From the NCBI GenBank assembly GCA_009103225.1, contig RHPI01001737.1:900899-964898 (forward strand): 64,000 nt of DNA, in the 5' to 3' direction. Source of the stretch: Chlorokybus atmophyticus. Its lineage: Eukaryota > Streptophyta > Chlorokybophyceae > Chlorokybales > Chlorokybaceae. The position numbers and the translations under genes are program-made. This document shows, one piece after another, positions 35,049 through 46,797 of this stretch (position 1 is its first letter; the number at the start of each line of letters is the position of its first letter). The notes below the pieces were generated by a model. It worked only from the letters and a program-made list of their open reading frames with translations. It did not search any database and was not told the DNA's origin.

Positions 35049-35621
35049 TCAATCCCAACATCTGTGACCAACAGCTTCAAACACGCCCGAGTATGCATTA
35101 ATGCGCGTGCGTGCATTGACCACGCCAAATAGAGGCAAAGTGTTACGCCCCGCGGCATGCAACAGCATGTTTGACGACATCGTCAACGATAAGCGTCCCG
35201 CTAAAGAATGATCAATGAATCTATGCGTAGCAGCGGTGTCTAACACATATGAAGCATAATAACCCGCCAAAGATTCATAAAAGGTCCATAGTAAGGGAAT
35301 GAGATGACCATTAAATTCGGCCACAAGCGCATGGTCATTAAGTGGCGGAAACACCACCAACTTCATGAAAGTAGGCATTTCGGTTGTTCGCTTGAACTTG
35401 GCCACAAGGTGTCCATGTGATGTCCATGGGGACCATGAGCCACTATACCATTGGAGTACGACATACCGTGTAATAGTAGGATGATGTTGCTGAAACGTAG
35501 CAAACTTTGCTAAAGCAATCGCTAAGTCAATTGGTTTGCATGCAAAGCAACACACGTGCATGTAAAGCAACACACGTGCATCATGCACTGATTCATCTCT
35601 GTCATGCCAAATACCTTGCAT
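35049..35621 (-). pseudogene. Protease region of outer element
   Basis: A 190-codon minus-strand open frame contains YVLDTAATHRFIDHSLAG, matching the retroviral-type aspartic protease site with Ala in place of the usual Gly after Thr/Ser-Ala. Upstream the frame is cut off near 35621-35640, where the nested element begins. A 21-base piece with CACACGTGCAT is duplicated in tandem at about 35535-35580. Confidence 0.65.
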
Positions 35622-36476
35622 GCCGCTTCTCCTCGAGCATGTCTACATTCAGCCCCAAGCCCGGGCTACCAGCATGAAGACCGCGCGCGCCCCAATCTAC
35701 TGCTAGCTACTTCGTACTCCATGTAGCATGTAGCTAGGGCTACTCTATATACCTTTCTGTAGGAACCGCGCGTAGCTGATCAGTTAGGAATCTATTATCA
35801 GCTCATGTGCTATATCAAGTCTTAGGACATTGCCGTAGTAGCATACGGCCTCGATGTAACCGTTGGCCTAGTGCCCGCGTGCACTGCACAATCATGATGT
35901 GACATGTATAACACTAGACTCACTGATGACACTGTGAGTGAGTACTAAGAGTAGAGACTCTGACTTTAAGAGCTTGTGAAGCGACTAAAACTGGAAGCAC
36001 CCCATCTTTGTTGCCAAGGACTGCCTTACCACGTGAGACACAATGTATGCTCTTGTGCGCTGTGCTTGTCATTGCTGTGAGCTTAGCGGTGGTGTGTTTG
36101 CTGCATCAGTCAAGACATAGCATTTCTGAGTTGCTTGTTCATTCACCTCACTTAACAGTATAATACATCATCCACTTATGCAAAGAACTGTGTATACAAC
36201 ACTACCTATCGTAGTGGCTTGTTCACTCACAGTATCATCCTCTTTGCTCAAGTGAGTGCGTCGCATTTTGCATCAAATAGTGTAGTCTGTACCTGGGGAT
36301 ACATCTCCGTGCATTCGTTATCACTATAATCACATAGTGCGCACACAAGCACTAGTGTGGTGAGTGGTAGCAGCATTAAGACAGACGGTTGAGCACAAGC
36401 ACTCAACCCTGCATACACTTTCACCTGTGGACTGGCTGTATGAGCAGGCCCACCCCGTCTTCTCCAATAAACGAGG

Positions 36477-38210
36477 GTGACCTCAGCAGCTAAAGCCCAA
36501 CCTCCAATCTCACCTACGAGCGGACCAGCGAGGGGAGCAACGATCGCAGCAGCAAAGGCTCGCATTTTGTCTCCGGCTTCACTCCGTTCCGATCAACCCC
36601 TCGCCATCGAGCTTCCCCACCATCGCATGAGAGAGACGACTACAAGATGGAGTCTTCCACCTCAATCACATCCCTGCGCTTCTCCAGACGTGCTGGCACT
36701 ACCTTGCTGGACGAATTCATCATCAAGTTCCATTTCAAGATGCGACAGTCAGCTCTGAAGAATAAAGACTGGTCAGATGAGATGTCTTTCCACATTGCTA
36801 CTCAGTATCTGGACCATACAGCACACAATGTCTGAAAGTCTGTTGTTGAACCTTGGAGTTGATGGCTATAACGAGCTCGCCAGCACCATAGCATCTGCGT
36901 CATTGCACAGTTCAGCAGTCATCTTTCCACATGCCACTCCCGCTGCAATCACCAGCTTGTTCATAATTGCAGCCATCGACAGGGCAGAGGAGGAGGAGCC
37001 AAAGTTGGTAATTGTCAACCTGACCCCTTCAGAGATTGAGACCAAGACAACCGCACGACGGGCCCGGATCCCGGACCGTTCGGCTGCTATCTTTGAAGAA
37101 CAGCGAGCTGCAGCCGTTAAGGTGGGCACACCTCTACCTTTGGCAGCACCTGGCTCTCGTGCGAGAAGCAGTGCTTTCGCCCTCGGGTCAGTTGCACTAC
37201 ACGCACCAGCCATCACCGTAGGTGCTGCCATCTCTGACTCTCCACTCCAGAACCTATACACTGCACTTCGTTGCACCTTCCCACTGCAGACCACCAGCAA
37301 AGTGGAGGAGTTGAGACGGTTCGACGCAAGCCCTTCGAGGACCCTCTGCGCCTATACTTCAGACTGGAAGGGCTGTTGAAGGACACTGACTACAAGATCG
37401 TCAGTGACAAGGCTGCTGCAGTGGTGTATGTCAATGAGTTGGATGCCACCCTGAGCGAGTCGACGCGCCTAACCCTGAACTACAGCAAGCCCCTTGGCTA
37501 CACGCTCAAGGAAGCTTTCGAGATTGCGCAAGCCATCCACAAGCGCTTGGTGTATGAGAAGGCAGTGCTGGACACCAACCGCAGTGCCTCACGGCCTGTA
37601 GCCATCACAACTACTGAGCCTCCTCGCCGCTAGGGTGGCTGGGACGCTTCACCAGCACGCGACAAAGGGAAACGGTCAGCTCATACTGCTTTGCCTGCCA
37701 GTGTTATGTGTCATCGCTGTGGATGGCATGGGCATTACCAAAAGGAGCGCACCAAAGAATACTCAACCCAAGTCTGCGACTACTGTCACAAGACGGGTCA
37801 CTTGGAGTCAGTCTGCTGGCTCAAGTTCCCTGAGTTGAGACCTGCCAACAGCTACAGCAACAACTACTCTGGTGGCTACAACAACAACAACACTGGGGGC
37901 CACAACGGCAACAACTCTGGTGGCTACATTAGCACCAACACTGCAGGCCACAACGGCAACAACTCTGGTGGCTATAATAGCAACCACACCGGCAACCATA
38001 ACAACAACAACAATTACGCCAACGCTCACAAGGAAGAGCAAGGCTATAGGAAAAATCGTCCTCCTCAGTGCAAGGGACTGGAAGGACGTCCGCACGCTGT
38101 TATTGCCGCCAAGGCTTTAGCCAACCCGCAAGCTGATGACCATATTGTTGCCCTTATGCCGCGTATGGCACACATGGAGGAAGACAAAGAGCAGAACTAC
38201 CGCGCCTGCT
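36477..38210 (+). pseudogene. gag-like region with two zinc knuckles
   Basis: Several plus-strand frames give capsid-like helical sequence (DEFIIKFHFKMRQSALKNKD; then GYTLKEAFEIAQAIHKRL). From 37691 an open frame carries two nucleic-acid-binding knuckles, CHRCGWHGHYQKER (last Cys lost) and CDYCHKTGHLESVC, followed by an Asn/Gly-rich stretch of near-repeats (GGYNNNNTGGHNGNN). Frame changes at about 36830, 37270 and 37640 break it. The knuckle arrangement places it as retroelement gag, not a host Gly/Asn-rich gene. Confidence 0.65.
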
Positions 38211-38225
38211 ACTCTGCCCGATGGG

Positions 38226-40347
38226 CACTAATGGCTCCGAAGCGCACGAGAGACACGAGCACTCCGTCACGCGTTCAACCATCTCAACGAGCACGAGGGG
38301 AAGCCGCAACAGCGTCAGTGGCTACCTCCTCTGAAGCCACCAGTGGTGCTGCATCAGCAGCAACAGCCACACCGGCTACGACATCAACTCCGCAAATGCA
38401 AGCAGTAACTACTCCAGTTGCACTAGGAGTTGGTACATCAGTGGGCATCGTGACGCTAACACTGGTGAGCACGATGGCGACAGCCACTGTTGTCACCGAC
38501 TCTGCAGCAGTACATCGCACCGGTCTCGCTGCAGCGGGACCATCTGTGTCAGCGAGCGTCGAGACCACTCTCGTTCCACTGATCGGCACTATCGCAACCA
38601 TTGTCAGTGCCATTGTCGAGCCCGCTGTCACTGCACCGACGCGCGCAGCTACGTTGCCCACCCTCGGCGTCACTCAGGCTGTCCCGCAAGGTCAGCAAGC
38701 TGAGCGCATGGGAGACCATCATGCGTGGAGCAGATCCCACTACCATTGCTTTTGAGCGAGGAGGAGAGCGCACCACGCGCATTGAACGCAGTGATCGTGT
38801 CTTCCCGCTGCCTGAGTATCACACCTTGCAAGAGCAAACTCAGCGGCAACTGGGGGATAAAATCCTCGCCGGCACGGCGCCTCTCATGCGAGACCGCGTT
38901 TTTGTAGTCAGAACACCTGTTGTGCTAGAGTTGACCCTGCAGCTATTCTGGACTCTGCATAACAACATACAGACCGCGTCCACGTCAGCCCGTACATTTC
39001 CGCTGCAAGCCTTTCGATCAAAGTTCGCTGGACACGTATCGAGACCGGCAACCCAACGTGCAGCAGTACATCAGTGATGCAGCTAACATGCCTTTGGGAA
39101 ACGTCGCAGCACTCGGGCCCCTCAGTACTGCTCGACTATACGAGCGCTACTCCTCTCTCCTCTGAGCGCTCCGGAACAAGCGTTCACCTGGCGGCAGGAC
39201 CAAACTGCAGCCATTAACGCAAGAGCGCAAGCCCTTGTTGCTCCTCGCGCTTCCGTTCCTCAACCAACAATCATTTGCCCATCGTCCAGCACGACACCTC
39301 TCGCTGTTGCACTTGACATTCACCAAGCAAAGACGCTGGCCTAACCAACCAAGGGGTTGATCGCCCCGCTGTTACCCGCCTTGGTGGAAGATTTGCCTGA
39401 TGCTCAACGAGATCCAGGGAGAGGCTACCTTACACCACAAGGGTGTACACAACGGGATGAAGTGGGCTCAGTTAGAGAACAGCAAATTCGCACTGCCCTG
39501 TTGCGCCAAGCAACCATGCCACAACGACAAGAAGGCATCGGCCTAAGACGGATGATGGGGATGCGAAAAGGTGGCAATGTCGTGCGAGCGAGACTAATGA
39601 CTTGGCTAGTCATCAATCACCCCGCGGTCCCAATGTTCGCATTCGGCACCAGATTATTATGGTTGGACACCTTCATTCGCTCGCTATGGCAAGCCTAGGA
39701 CGAGGTTGCCACGGCAGCCACTGACACCTTAGATGAGCTCACTGAGTTGGCAAGAGGCCATACTGAGTTTGCCAAGAGTGGAAGCAGCGCAACAACGCGG
39801 ACGCATCGCAGCTGCATACAAGCAGCACATCCAACAGCTAGAGATTTACCTCACTATGCGTGCACGAGCGACAACGGTGCTAGAAGTGGGGGTGGTCAAT
39901 GGCAGATGGGATGCCTACATGGCAGGGATCCTAAGGGTTCTCAAGATTACCCACGACATCAGAGCGCGACTCTTGCGCGCAGTGTATTTCCAGCCCATGC
40001 CTCAGAATTATCGCGGGAGTGACGTGGTCAACACCCCAACAGCCACATTGGAAGGTACACTGGTTAGGGAGGCGGCTCATGCTGTACGCTAGACTAATGT
40101 GGAAGAACAGGCTGCACGGGAGGCGGGCCCAACAACACCCGATGTTAAAGAGCTTCCCCCACAGCCACTGGTTACGCCGCCAGGTATGACCCCGGCCACA
40201 CAGAGGCGCAATTCTCCTGCGCCACAACCAGGGCAGCCACAGGCAGCACCGCCACCACTCAGGCCGCAGCGGATGTACCAAAAGCCAAGACAAGGACAGT
40301 TCAAGTCAGGCCGCGGACAAAGAGGTTCTCAAGACCCAACCAATTGA
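38226..40347 (+). pseudogene. Second gag-like region, Ala/Thr-rich
   Basis: The first part is an Ala/Thr/Ser-rich low-complexity tract. It is followed by broken frames such as RIERSDRVFPLPEYHTLQEQ and, at 39733-40092, a helical stretch (AAYKQHIQQLEIYLTMRA). The region ends with a Pro/Gln/Arg-rich tail (RQGQFKSGRGQRGS) before a stop. Such a tail commonly precedes the protease in algal gypsy-type elements. Whether this is the true gag and the 36.5-38.2 kb part belongs to another element cannot be decided here. Confidence 0.45.
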
Positions 40348-40458
40348 GGGGCGCTTGCCGCACTGCGCTCGACACCACCGGACGAGACTGCAGCAGCAAT
40401 CACCCCACGCACACGCTATCAACGATTCAAGCGGCTGCGCATCAGCCAACGCAGCCAT

Positions 40459-40800
40459 GATTGCCAACGAAGGCAAGCATGTTACCATCAATGGTAGAGC
40501 ACCCAAGCGCGTGATGCTGAACTTTGGAGCCCAGCCTGTCATCATTGGATGTTACCTCGCACTCGACCTCGGTATCACCAGCGCTGAACTGATGCTTCGC
40601 CCATACATGCTCGACACAGCAACCGGCAGCGTGACAAGGTGATTGGCATCACCAAGCAGGCCCTCTGCATTCGCTTGACAGGGTTAAACCCTTCCCACAG
40701 CACCAAGGTTATACATTAGTGTGTGGTCACCGACGCGGGATCCTTCGACCTGTTGCTGGGACAGGACTTCAACTTTCATGTTGGCATGGGGCTGGACTGC
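40459..40800 (+). pseudogene. Protease remnant of nested element
   Basis: VTINGRAPKRVMLNFGAQP matches the active-site strand of retroelement proteases, where LDSGA would be expected; the catalytic Asp has become Asn. FDLLLGQDFNFHVGMGLD about 80 codons later matches the second conserved strand. A frame change lies between the two parts. Confidence 0.6.
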
Positions 40801-41149
40801 TGCACATAGAGGCATGATTTCGTCCCCATTGGGATGAGGAGGATGGAGAGGTTTAAGAATACCTACTTTTCGAGCTAGTGGCTCGCACTCGCTCTCACCA
40901 AAAGTCAGCTGCAACAGCCACCACTACAGGTCGGCTTCGACAACCACCGACAGGTCAGCAGCGGTAGCCACCCACAAACCTAACCAAGACTCTCTTATCC
41001 CATATGATGATTTCTAGGAGGATGCCACTGAGGAAGTGGCCGAACAGAACGCCGTTGGTGCGCACAAGTGGTCGCACATCTACCAGTATCAGACCACGGC
41101 GCACTGCATGGTTTCCTTTTTACAAGGATCAAGCTGCATTTTATGAGCA

Positions 41150-42126
41150 ACATCAGGTGGCCACTGGAGTAGTGGAGTTCCACGTGTTTCGCCAACAACA
41201 AAGCATCACCGTGTTGGAGCTGTTTAAAGGTACAGGTGGTGGCCTCGCCGCTGTCCTCAACACCGGCGTGACGGTCACCAAGTACCTCTACTGTGATTTT
41301 AATCCACACGCACAGATTGCCCTGAGCCACCACTTGCGCCACCTACACAAATGCTACCCGCAGCACCTGCCACTATAAACACTGTAAGGCAGTCTGCAGG
41401 CACTACCATAGGCTATCCATTTAATCACCGCGGATCACCTCCTGGAGGTGGGCAACGTCGACCTGCTGATAGCAGGCTGGGAGTGTCAAAGACACTCCCA
41501 GGCAGCTAGAGGCCAAGGACTCTCCGATCCTCACTCGCCACTGTTCTGGGAGCTGATGCGCGTCATCAAACTTCTGTAGAGCAACCAAATTTCCAAGCCC
41601 CTGGGGTACACCAAGATCGTGCACTCCAAGGACGATAAGCGTCATCACGTGGCCAACAGCTTTTGACAGGTGTGTTCCTTGCTGGGGCATCCTCTCAAAA
41701 TAAAAACAGTGCGTCATGGATCCCGTACTCATTGCGTCCGCGCCAAGTGGACCAACCTGGCTACAGTTGAGGATCTCTTCGCTGAATATCTGCACAGCAT
41801 TCGTGCCGGGGTGCGCAGCACAACCGGTCACGCGATACGATCACCAGCACTTCTCCTAGTGCAACCAGCCTATACAACGGCGCCATGCGCTCCCCACTCT
41901 AATGTCTAAACCGGGATCATACGCCTTTCGCAACAAAGGCAAAGGCATGGTGTTGGATTCAAACACATATCAGCTTGTGGAACCCAACGCTCGTGAGCGC
42001 GAGCGCGCCATGAGATTTTCATCACGCAATATCACAGGTTTTATGCCGACCAACAGTCAGCAGTGTCAGTTGTTCGGGCGCGTCATGGATTAGAACAGCA
42101 TGGTGTGGTTGTTGGAGATGTGCTTT
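41150..42126 (+). pseudogene. Cytosine-5 DNA methyltransferase-like domain
   Basis: C5 methyltransferases transfer methyl groups from S-adenosylmethionine to cytosine. The SAM-binding motif I is plain: ITVLELFKGTGGGLAAVL. It is followed by an acidic-residue strand, KYLYCDFNPHAQIALSHHL. After a stop and frame change, motif IV reads VDLLIAGWECQRHSQA, with the catalytic Cys present but Glu in place of the usual Pro before it; GQGLSDPHSPLFWEL follows. Further downstream are RTHCVRAKWTNL, then YAFRNKGKGMVLD, QLVEPNARERERAMRF and LFGRVMD, which fit the target-recognition end and motif X. Stops near 41379, 41580, 41666 and 42092 break the frame. It lies between protease and RT of the nested element. 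No normal host gene structure (introns) is seen. Confidence 0.75.
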
Positions 42127-42429
42127 GCTCTCCGGGACCGCCATGAGTCCTTACAAGGAGCTCGAACACCTGGCGAGGGGGTGGGCTGATTGCGTTCAAG
42201 AGAACAAAGCAGCACACACCGCCCTTCAGATCGTCTATATGAAGGAGCAGGCAAAAGTCACTGTGGAGGACATTCTAGTGGTTGCCGCTACCTCCTGGTC
42301 TCATACCATCGAACCGCTGGCTACAGGCCAGATTCAAGAACAACTCGAGGCTCTCATGAACAAGTGGAAGAGCTAGTTTAGTGTGAAGGAGCTGGGCATC
42401 TGCTGAGTTTATCAGATGGACATCGAGTT

Positions 42430-44662
42430 GGTGGACACCAAACCGGTGTCCGACGTCAGTGCAGACTCTCCAAGTTGAAAAAAAACTTATTGGAGCAGAG
42501 GTGCAAGGCGCTGTTAGATGCAGGCCTGATTGAGAACTCCACATCGAACTTTGCGGCCGCGACCGTCATGCCCCTGAAGAAGGATTTAGCAGGCAACTGG
42601 ACAGACCGGCGAATGTGCGGTAATTACCGCCCCCTCAACAACAAGACCAAGCTAAGTACCCACCCACTAGGATAGGTACCCAATGCCTACTGCAGAAGGT
42701 ATCTTTGATGATGTAGGAGACTGTGCAATCTTCAGTAAGTTAGACATGCGCTAAGGGTACAACCAGATCACTATCAAGGAGGAGGACAAGTACAAGACCT
42801 CCTTCTGGAGCAACCGGCAACTGTTCTAGTGAAATGTCATGCCCTTTGGACTGAAGAATGCTCCAGCCAAGTTCTAGCGCGTAATGGACAAAAACCTCAA
42901 GGGATTGGATTTCGCACGTTGCTACATCGACGACATCCTCATCTTCAGTCGCAGCGATGAGGAGCATCTTGGGCACATCGAGGAGGTGCTACAGGCTGAA
43001 GGCAGTAGGGATGACGGTGCACCCCGACAAGTGCACCTTCTTTACCCACAATGTACCGTACCTAGGGCACATGATCGTGCCCCACGGTGTGTATGTACAG
43101 CAGGCCAAGGTGGAGGCATCGGTGGCCATCCCTGCCCCCACAGATCTCACGCGACTGCGTGCTTTCCTCGGCCTTGCCAAATACTACAGACGGTTCGTTA
43201 GGGACTTCGCGACAATTGCGCGGAAACTCAACGAGCTGCTGAGAAAGGACACAGAGTTTCTTGTGGAAGGAGGCACAACAAGAGGCCTTCAAAGAGTTGG
43301 AGCTCCGACTCACCACAGCTCCCATTCTGTAGCGACCTGACTACAACAGGTCATTCATCCTGCACACAGATTGGAGCAGTGCTCGTGCAGCACGATGACA
43401 ACCAAAAGGAGCGTAGTGTCGTATGCCAGCCGCAGCAACAACAGCGCTAAGGCCAACTACAGCAGTTAAGAGGGGGAGTGTCTTGCCGTTGTATGGGCCA
43501 TCTCCTTCTTCCGCCCCTTTCTGTTTAAACGGCAGTTCCAACTGATCACTGTCATGCGCGAGCATGTAGTGTCATGTGCATGGTGCCCTCGGGGCTGGCG
43601 GCATGGATGGACCCTGGGATTTCGGCTCTCGTAGCCATTTAACAGGGTTTATGTGTTGGATTTTTGTTGGGAACTCATGTTTGGGTCCTCATGGACGTGA
43701 GGGAGGTGTGTTCGAGGCGTATCTACAGTCAGATACCGAGCTGACAGCATATTTGAGTCATTATAGTATCCCGCGCAGCTGTTTTGAAGTTGTGACTTTG
43801 AGAAGCCATAACTTACAGTTGGAGTGGCGGTTTGGCCGTGGGTTGGCGTCAAAAGATGCGTCTTGAAGTGTACTTGAAGAGGATAGGCTTGGATAAGCCT
43901 TTCTTAACCGTCTACCGTTACTTATCAACGCCATCATGACTGTTACTATGCTGATGCAGACTGACAGTTTGGGTAGTTGGAGAGTTGGTTGGGCTTGGGC
44001 TCAACGGTGGTATATAAGGCTTTGCTAGCTTGTTTCCTAGCTTGGTTGGATGCAAGTTGGCCTACTGGAGTGCAAGCAACACCTTTAGGAAGAGGTTCTT
44101 GGCTGAGCGGATGCTTGTGCACATGCTTGCATGTATGGTGTGTGTGCACGTGTTCGTTGCTGTGCATAAAGGGGTGTGTGTTGCGACTTTAATGCACCGT
44201 ATGGGCTGCCTTAGCATGTACATTGAGTGAGGATTGAGTTTGGACTGCTCTACACGAGTGAACGGCTGATTGCAAGTCAAGTTGTGGTCATCTTGCCTAC
44301 CTTTTGCAAGGGGACACGCATGATGAGCGTGTGAGTCAGCTGAAGGCGCATGAGGGCGTTGGCGCTCAGCTGCAGGGGGTGGTAACACGCATCTTTCACT
44401 ATGTGTGTCTACCATGTGATGAGAGGCAGTGCATGAGATAGCATGACATGGTCTCATGGTGTACAATAGCATGCGGACATGCATGACAAGATGGTTTACG
44501 ACGAGTTCGAGCCACGATGAGGGAAGGCACGACATCACCGACCACCAACCACTGAAGTGGCTGATGACCAACCAGCACTTGACAGGCAAGCTAGCACGGT
44601 GGGCACTACTGCTGCAGGAGTATAACTTCGAGGTGGAGCATCGGGCAGGCCTATGCAACTAG
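42430..44662 (+). pseudogene. Reverse transcriptase/RNase H of nested element
   Basis: RT pieces read LLDAGLIENSTSNFAAA, RRMCGNYRPLNNKTK, then FSKLDMR before a stop, MPFGLKNAPAKF, and the catalytic box in CYIDDILIFSRSDEEH. The connection LRAFLGLAKYYRRFVRDFA and RNase H SVVYASRSNNSAKANYSS and ECLAVVWAISFFRPF follow. RNase H is interrupted at 43550-44534 by a solo LTR and resumes with TDHQPLKWLMTNQHLTG to LQEYNFEVEHRAGLCN. Several stops (for example near 42754, 42829 and 42876) show decay beyond the insertion. Confidence 0.82.
43550..44534. mobile_element. Solo LTR inserted in RNase H
   Basis: This 985-bp segment starts TGTCATG and ends CACGACA, giving TGTC...GACA inverted ends, and is flanked on both sides by TCAC (43546-43549 and 44535-44538). 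Removing it with one TCAC makes the interrupted RNase H frame run straight through LITDHQPL. It has no pol-like coding. This fits an LTR left after recombination between the two LTRs of a third retrotransposon. Confidence 0.85.
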
Positions 44663-44894
44663 GACGTTGACGGCCTTAGTCGCAACCCCCACCTCAGCAC
44701 CAATGATGCGACAGGAGCCCGACACGAGTGGGGTCCTGCAGCCGCACCTCCAGGTGTAGCGCCCATGTTCGTTGTCGCTGTGCTATGCTCAGGACGCAAA
44801 ACCCAGGCCACTGAGGTAGCAGCAGACGAGGACGTGCCTTCTCTCGGGCCCATCGTCACCATCACCGTCACCGACCCCTTATCAGAGGAAGCGC

Positions 44895-46087
44895 TTGCCG
44901 CCGACCCTGAGGTGGACGAGAGGAGTTGGCACCCACCGACACACGACAAGATATCTGGCTGAACAAGCCATCCCTCGCACTGCTCCGGACTTGACAATTT
45001 TCAGCAGGCATGAGCGCGCGCGAGACGGACCGCGTCGAACAACGCACTCAACGCTATCGCTGGGCCGACGACAAGCTATATCGACGGATACAGAATGAGG
45101 ACAAGGAGGTCCCAACATCAGGCGCGCGAGAGGGCATCATCGCTGCCCTAATCCTGGACACTTCAGTGTCAAGTGTACGGCCAGCCTGGTCAGGACTCAA
45201 TACTGGTATGGGGTGCACAAACAGGTGCGCGAGTTTGTCAGCGACTGCCAGTGTCACATGGTCCGCGCGAGCCTCAACACGCGCAACGCCACCTTGCATC
45301 CCCTCCCCGTTTTAGGACTGTTCCACCGCTGGCGACTGGACATCCTCGGGGACTTACGGCCCTTGGCACGAGGTAATCGCTACAACCTCGTCATGATCGA
45401 GCACTTTCTCAAGTGGGTGGAGCTGGTGCCCCTTCCCGACAAGAGAAGCTAAGAAGTAGCCCAGGCTTTCCTCTCCCATGTACTTGGACGCTTCGGCAGC
45501 TGTGCTGAAGTCATCACCGACCAAGGTACGGAGTTCAGAGGAGCCTTCAACAAGCTCATAGACAGATGATTCATCAACCATCGCCGCACTTCACGCGACC
45601 ATCCACAAGCCGATGGTCTCGCTGAGCGTACCGTGCAGATCATCAAGAAGGCTTTGCGCAAGTATGTCCTTGACTACGAGAAGAACACATGGGATGACCA
45701 CCTCCCATGGGTAGCACTGAGTTACTGGCCAAGCAGGCAGCACTGCGGATGTACAGCCCGTACTATTTTCTGTATAAAAGGCAGCCATTGGTCCCTTTCC
45801 GTGCACAGCAGGAGGTCGACCGAGTGGTGGACAAATTTGACAACACCGATGAGATGCTGTATAATTTGACAGTGCGCACCACACTGTTCGAGCACACTGT
45901 CCCCATAACCTTCAACAACCTGCGCATTGCTCAGCGCCGCGACACGCTACACTACAAGCGTGTGCGCAGTGGTTTTGAAAAGGAGCGAGAACGCCACTTT
46001 CAACCAGAAGACTTTGTTGATCCCATGGCGGCCACAAACGACAACCTCGACACCTCCGTCGGGCGCACTGTCTATCCAAGGTATTGA
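44895..46087 (+). pseudogene. Integrase of nested element
   Basis: Plus-strand pieces show a Cys pair (SDCQCHMV) of the zinc N-terminus and the catalytic core: first Asp in RWRLDILGDL, second in AEVITDQGTEF, and Glu in ADGLAERTVQIIKKALRKY. A downstream tail, TFNNLRIAQRRDTLHYKR followed by ERHFQPEDFVD, is of gypsy type. Stops and frame changes occur near 45450, 45569 and 45720. It is more complete than the outer element's integrase. Confidence 0.8.
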
Positions 46088-46218
46088 AGGCGTATCCCAC
46101 AGGGGTATTGGACCTTCTGGGACAACAAGGCGAGCGCATGAAGGACAACATGGTGAATTGCATGCCCTGTCATTTTCCCCAAATCGCTGGCTTCGGTAAG
46201 ATCTAGCAACCGCAACCG

Positions 46219-46404
46219 ATGCGAAGCACCCGCTGCGAGAAGCGTGGCAGTGCCGACAACGACCCGGTGATGCTGTTAAACAAAGGATGCAACCAAGGCA
46301 TGCTCTGTTACGGCCTTGACCCTTCATTGGACAAGGTGCCGCTATGGGAGTATTGGTGCGATGACTGCCGCATCAATGGTCCCCACACAATCGGTAAAAG
46401 CTGA
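46219..46404 (+). pseudogene. Decayed PHD-finger at integrase C-terminus
   Basis: The segment reads RCEKRGSADNDPVMLL, then KGCNQGMLCYGLDPSLDKVP and WEYWCDDC. This follows the PHD-finger pattern (CxxC, LLCD, GCN-GYH, CLDPPL, CPxC). Several zinc ligands are lost: the second Cys is Arg, the His is absent and the Cys before LDP is Gly. PHD fingers read histone H3 tails. At the end of an integrase it could have guided insertion, as chromodomains do in other gypsy elements. Confidence 0.6.
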
Positions 46405-46797
46405 GTCCTGGAGCAGAAGGCTACCCCAGAACTTTTTTGGGGGTGGCTTGTTGACTGTGTTTACTACAGCACAGTAGGTACAGTAAGGAGGAGAGCGTCA
46501 CCAGCTCTACTACTGACCGATCCTCACATAGGTTCATCCCCAAGCATGTGCCTATGTCTGGGGGGTTGTCTTTGTTTGTTGCTCAAATGCTGCGCGCAGC
46601 ACCAGCATGCCCACGGCATGAGCGCTCGTCTGCAATGTGCCCGAGACGGCGTGACCCTCGACCATGGCAGGCACAACATCTCGCTGCAATACATGCAGTA
46701 TATCGTATTTAAACCGAGCATGTATAACACCATGCGTACGCAAAATAGATGTAATGTACAAACCAACGTTACTACGCGCAGTGGCTATGGCTAATCC

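Larger units (their letters stand above)
35640..46500 (+). mobile_element. Nested Ty3/gypsy-type element carrying a DNA methyltransferase domain
   Basis: A plus-strand element, opposite to its host element, lies between the latter's gag and protease. In order it shows gag-like regions with zinc knuckles (36477-38210), a second gag-like region (38226-40347), protease remnant (40459-40800), a cytosine-5 methyltransferase-like domain (41150-42126), reverse transcriptase and RNase H (42430-43549 and 44535-44662), integrase (44895-46087) and a PHD-finger remnant (46219-46404). Many stop codons and frame changes show it is decayed. I could not find its own LTRs or exact ends; about 35640 and somewhere between 46405 and 46797 are estimates from where the outer element's coding sequence stops and resumes. 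Confidence 0.75.

Noticed and set aside
37691-38755. 354-codon frame as a host Gly/Asn-rich zinc knuckle gene
   Set aside because: It sits in order with protease, RT and integrase of the nested element and has no introns or independent gene context.
41150-42126. Host DNA methyltransferase gene
   Set aside because: No introns, several stops and a fixed position between protease and RT argue for element cargo rather than a host gene.
35640-46500. Ty1/copia assignment for the nested element
   Set aside because: Integrase follows RT and RNase H, the gypsy order; copia elements have integrase before RT.
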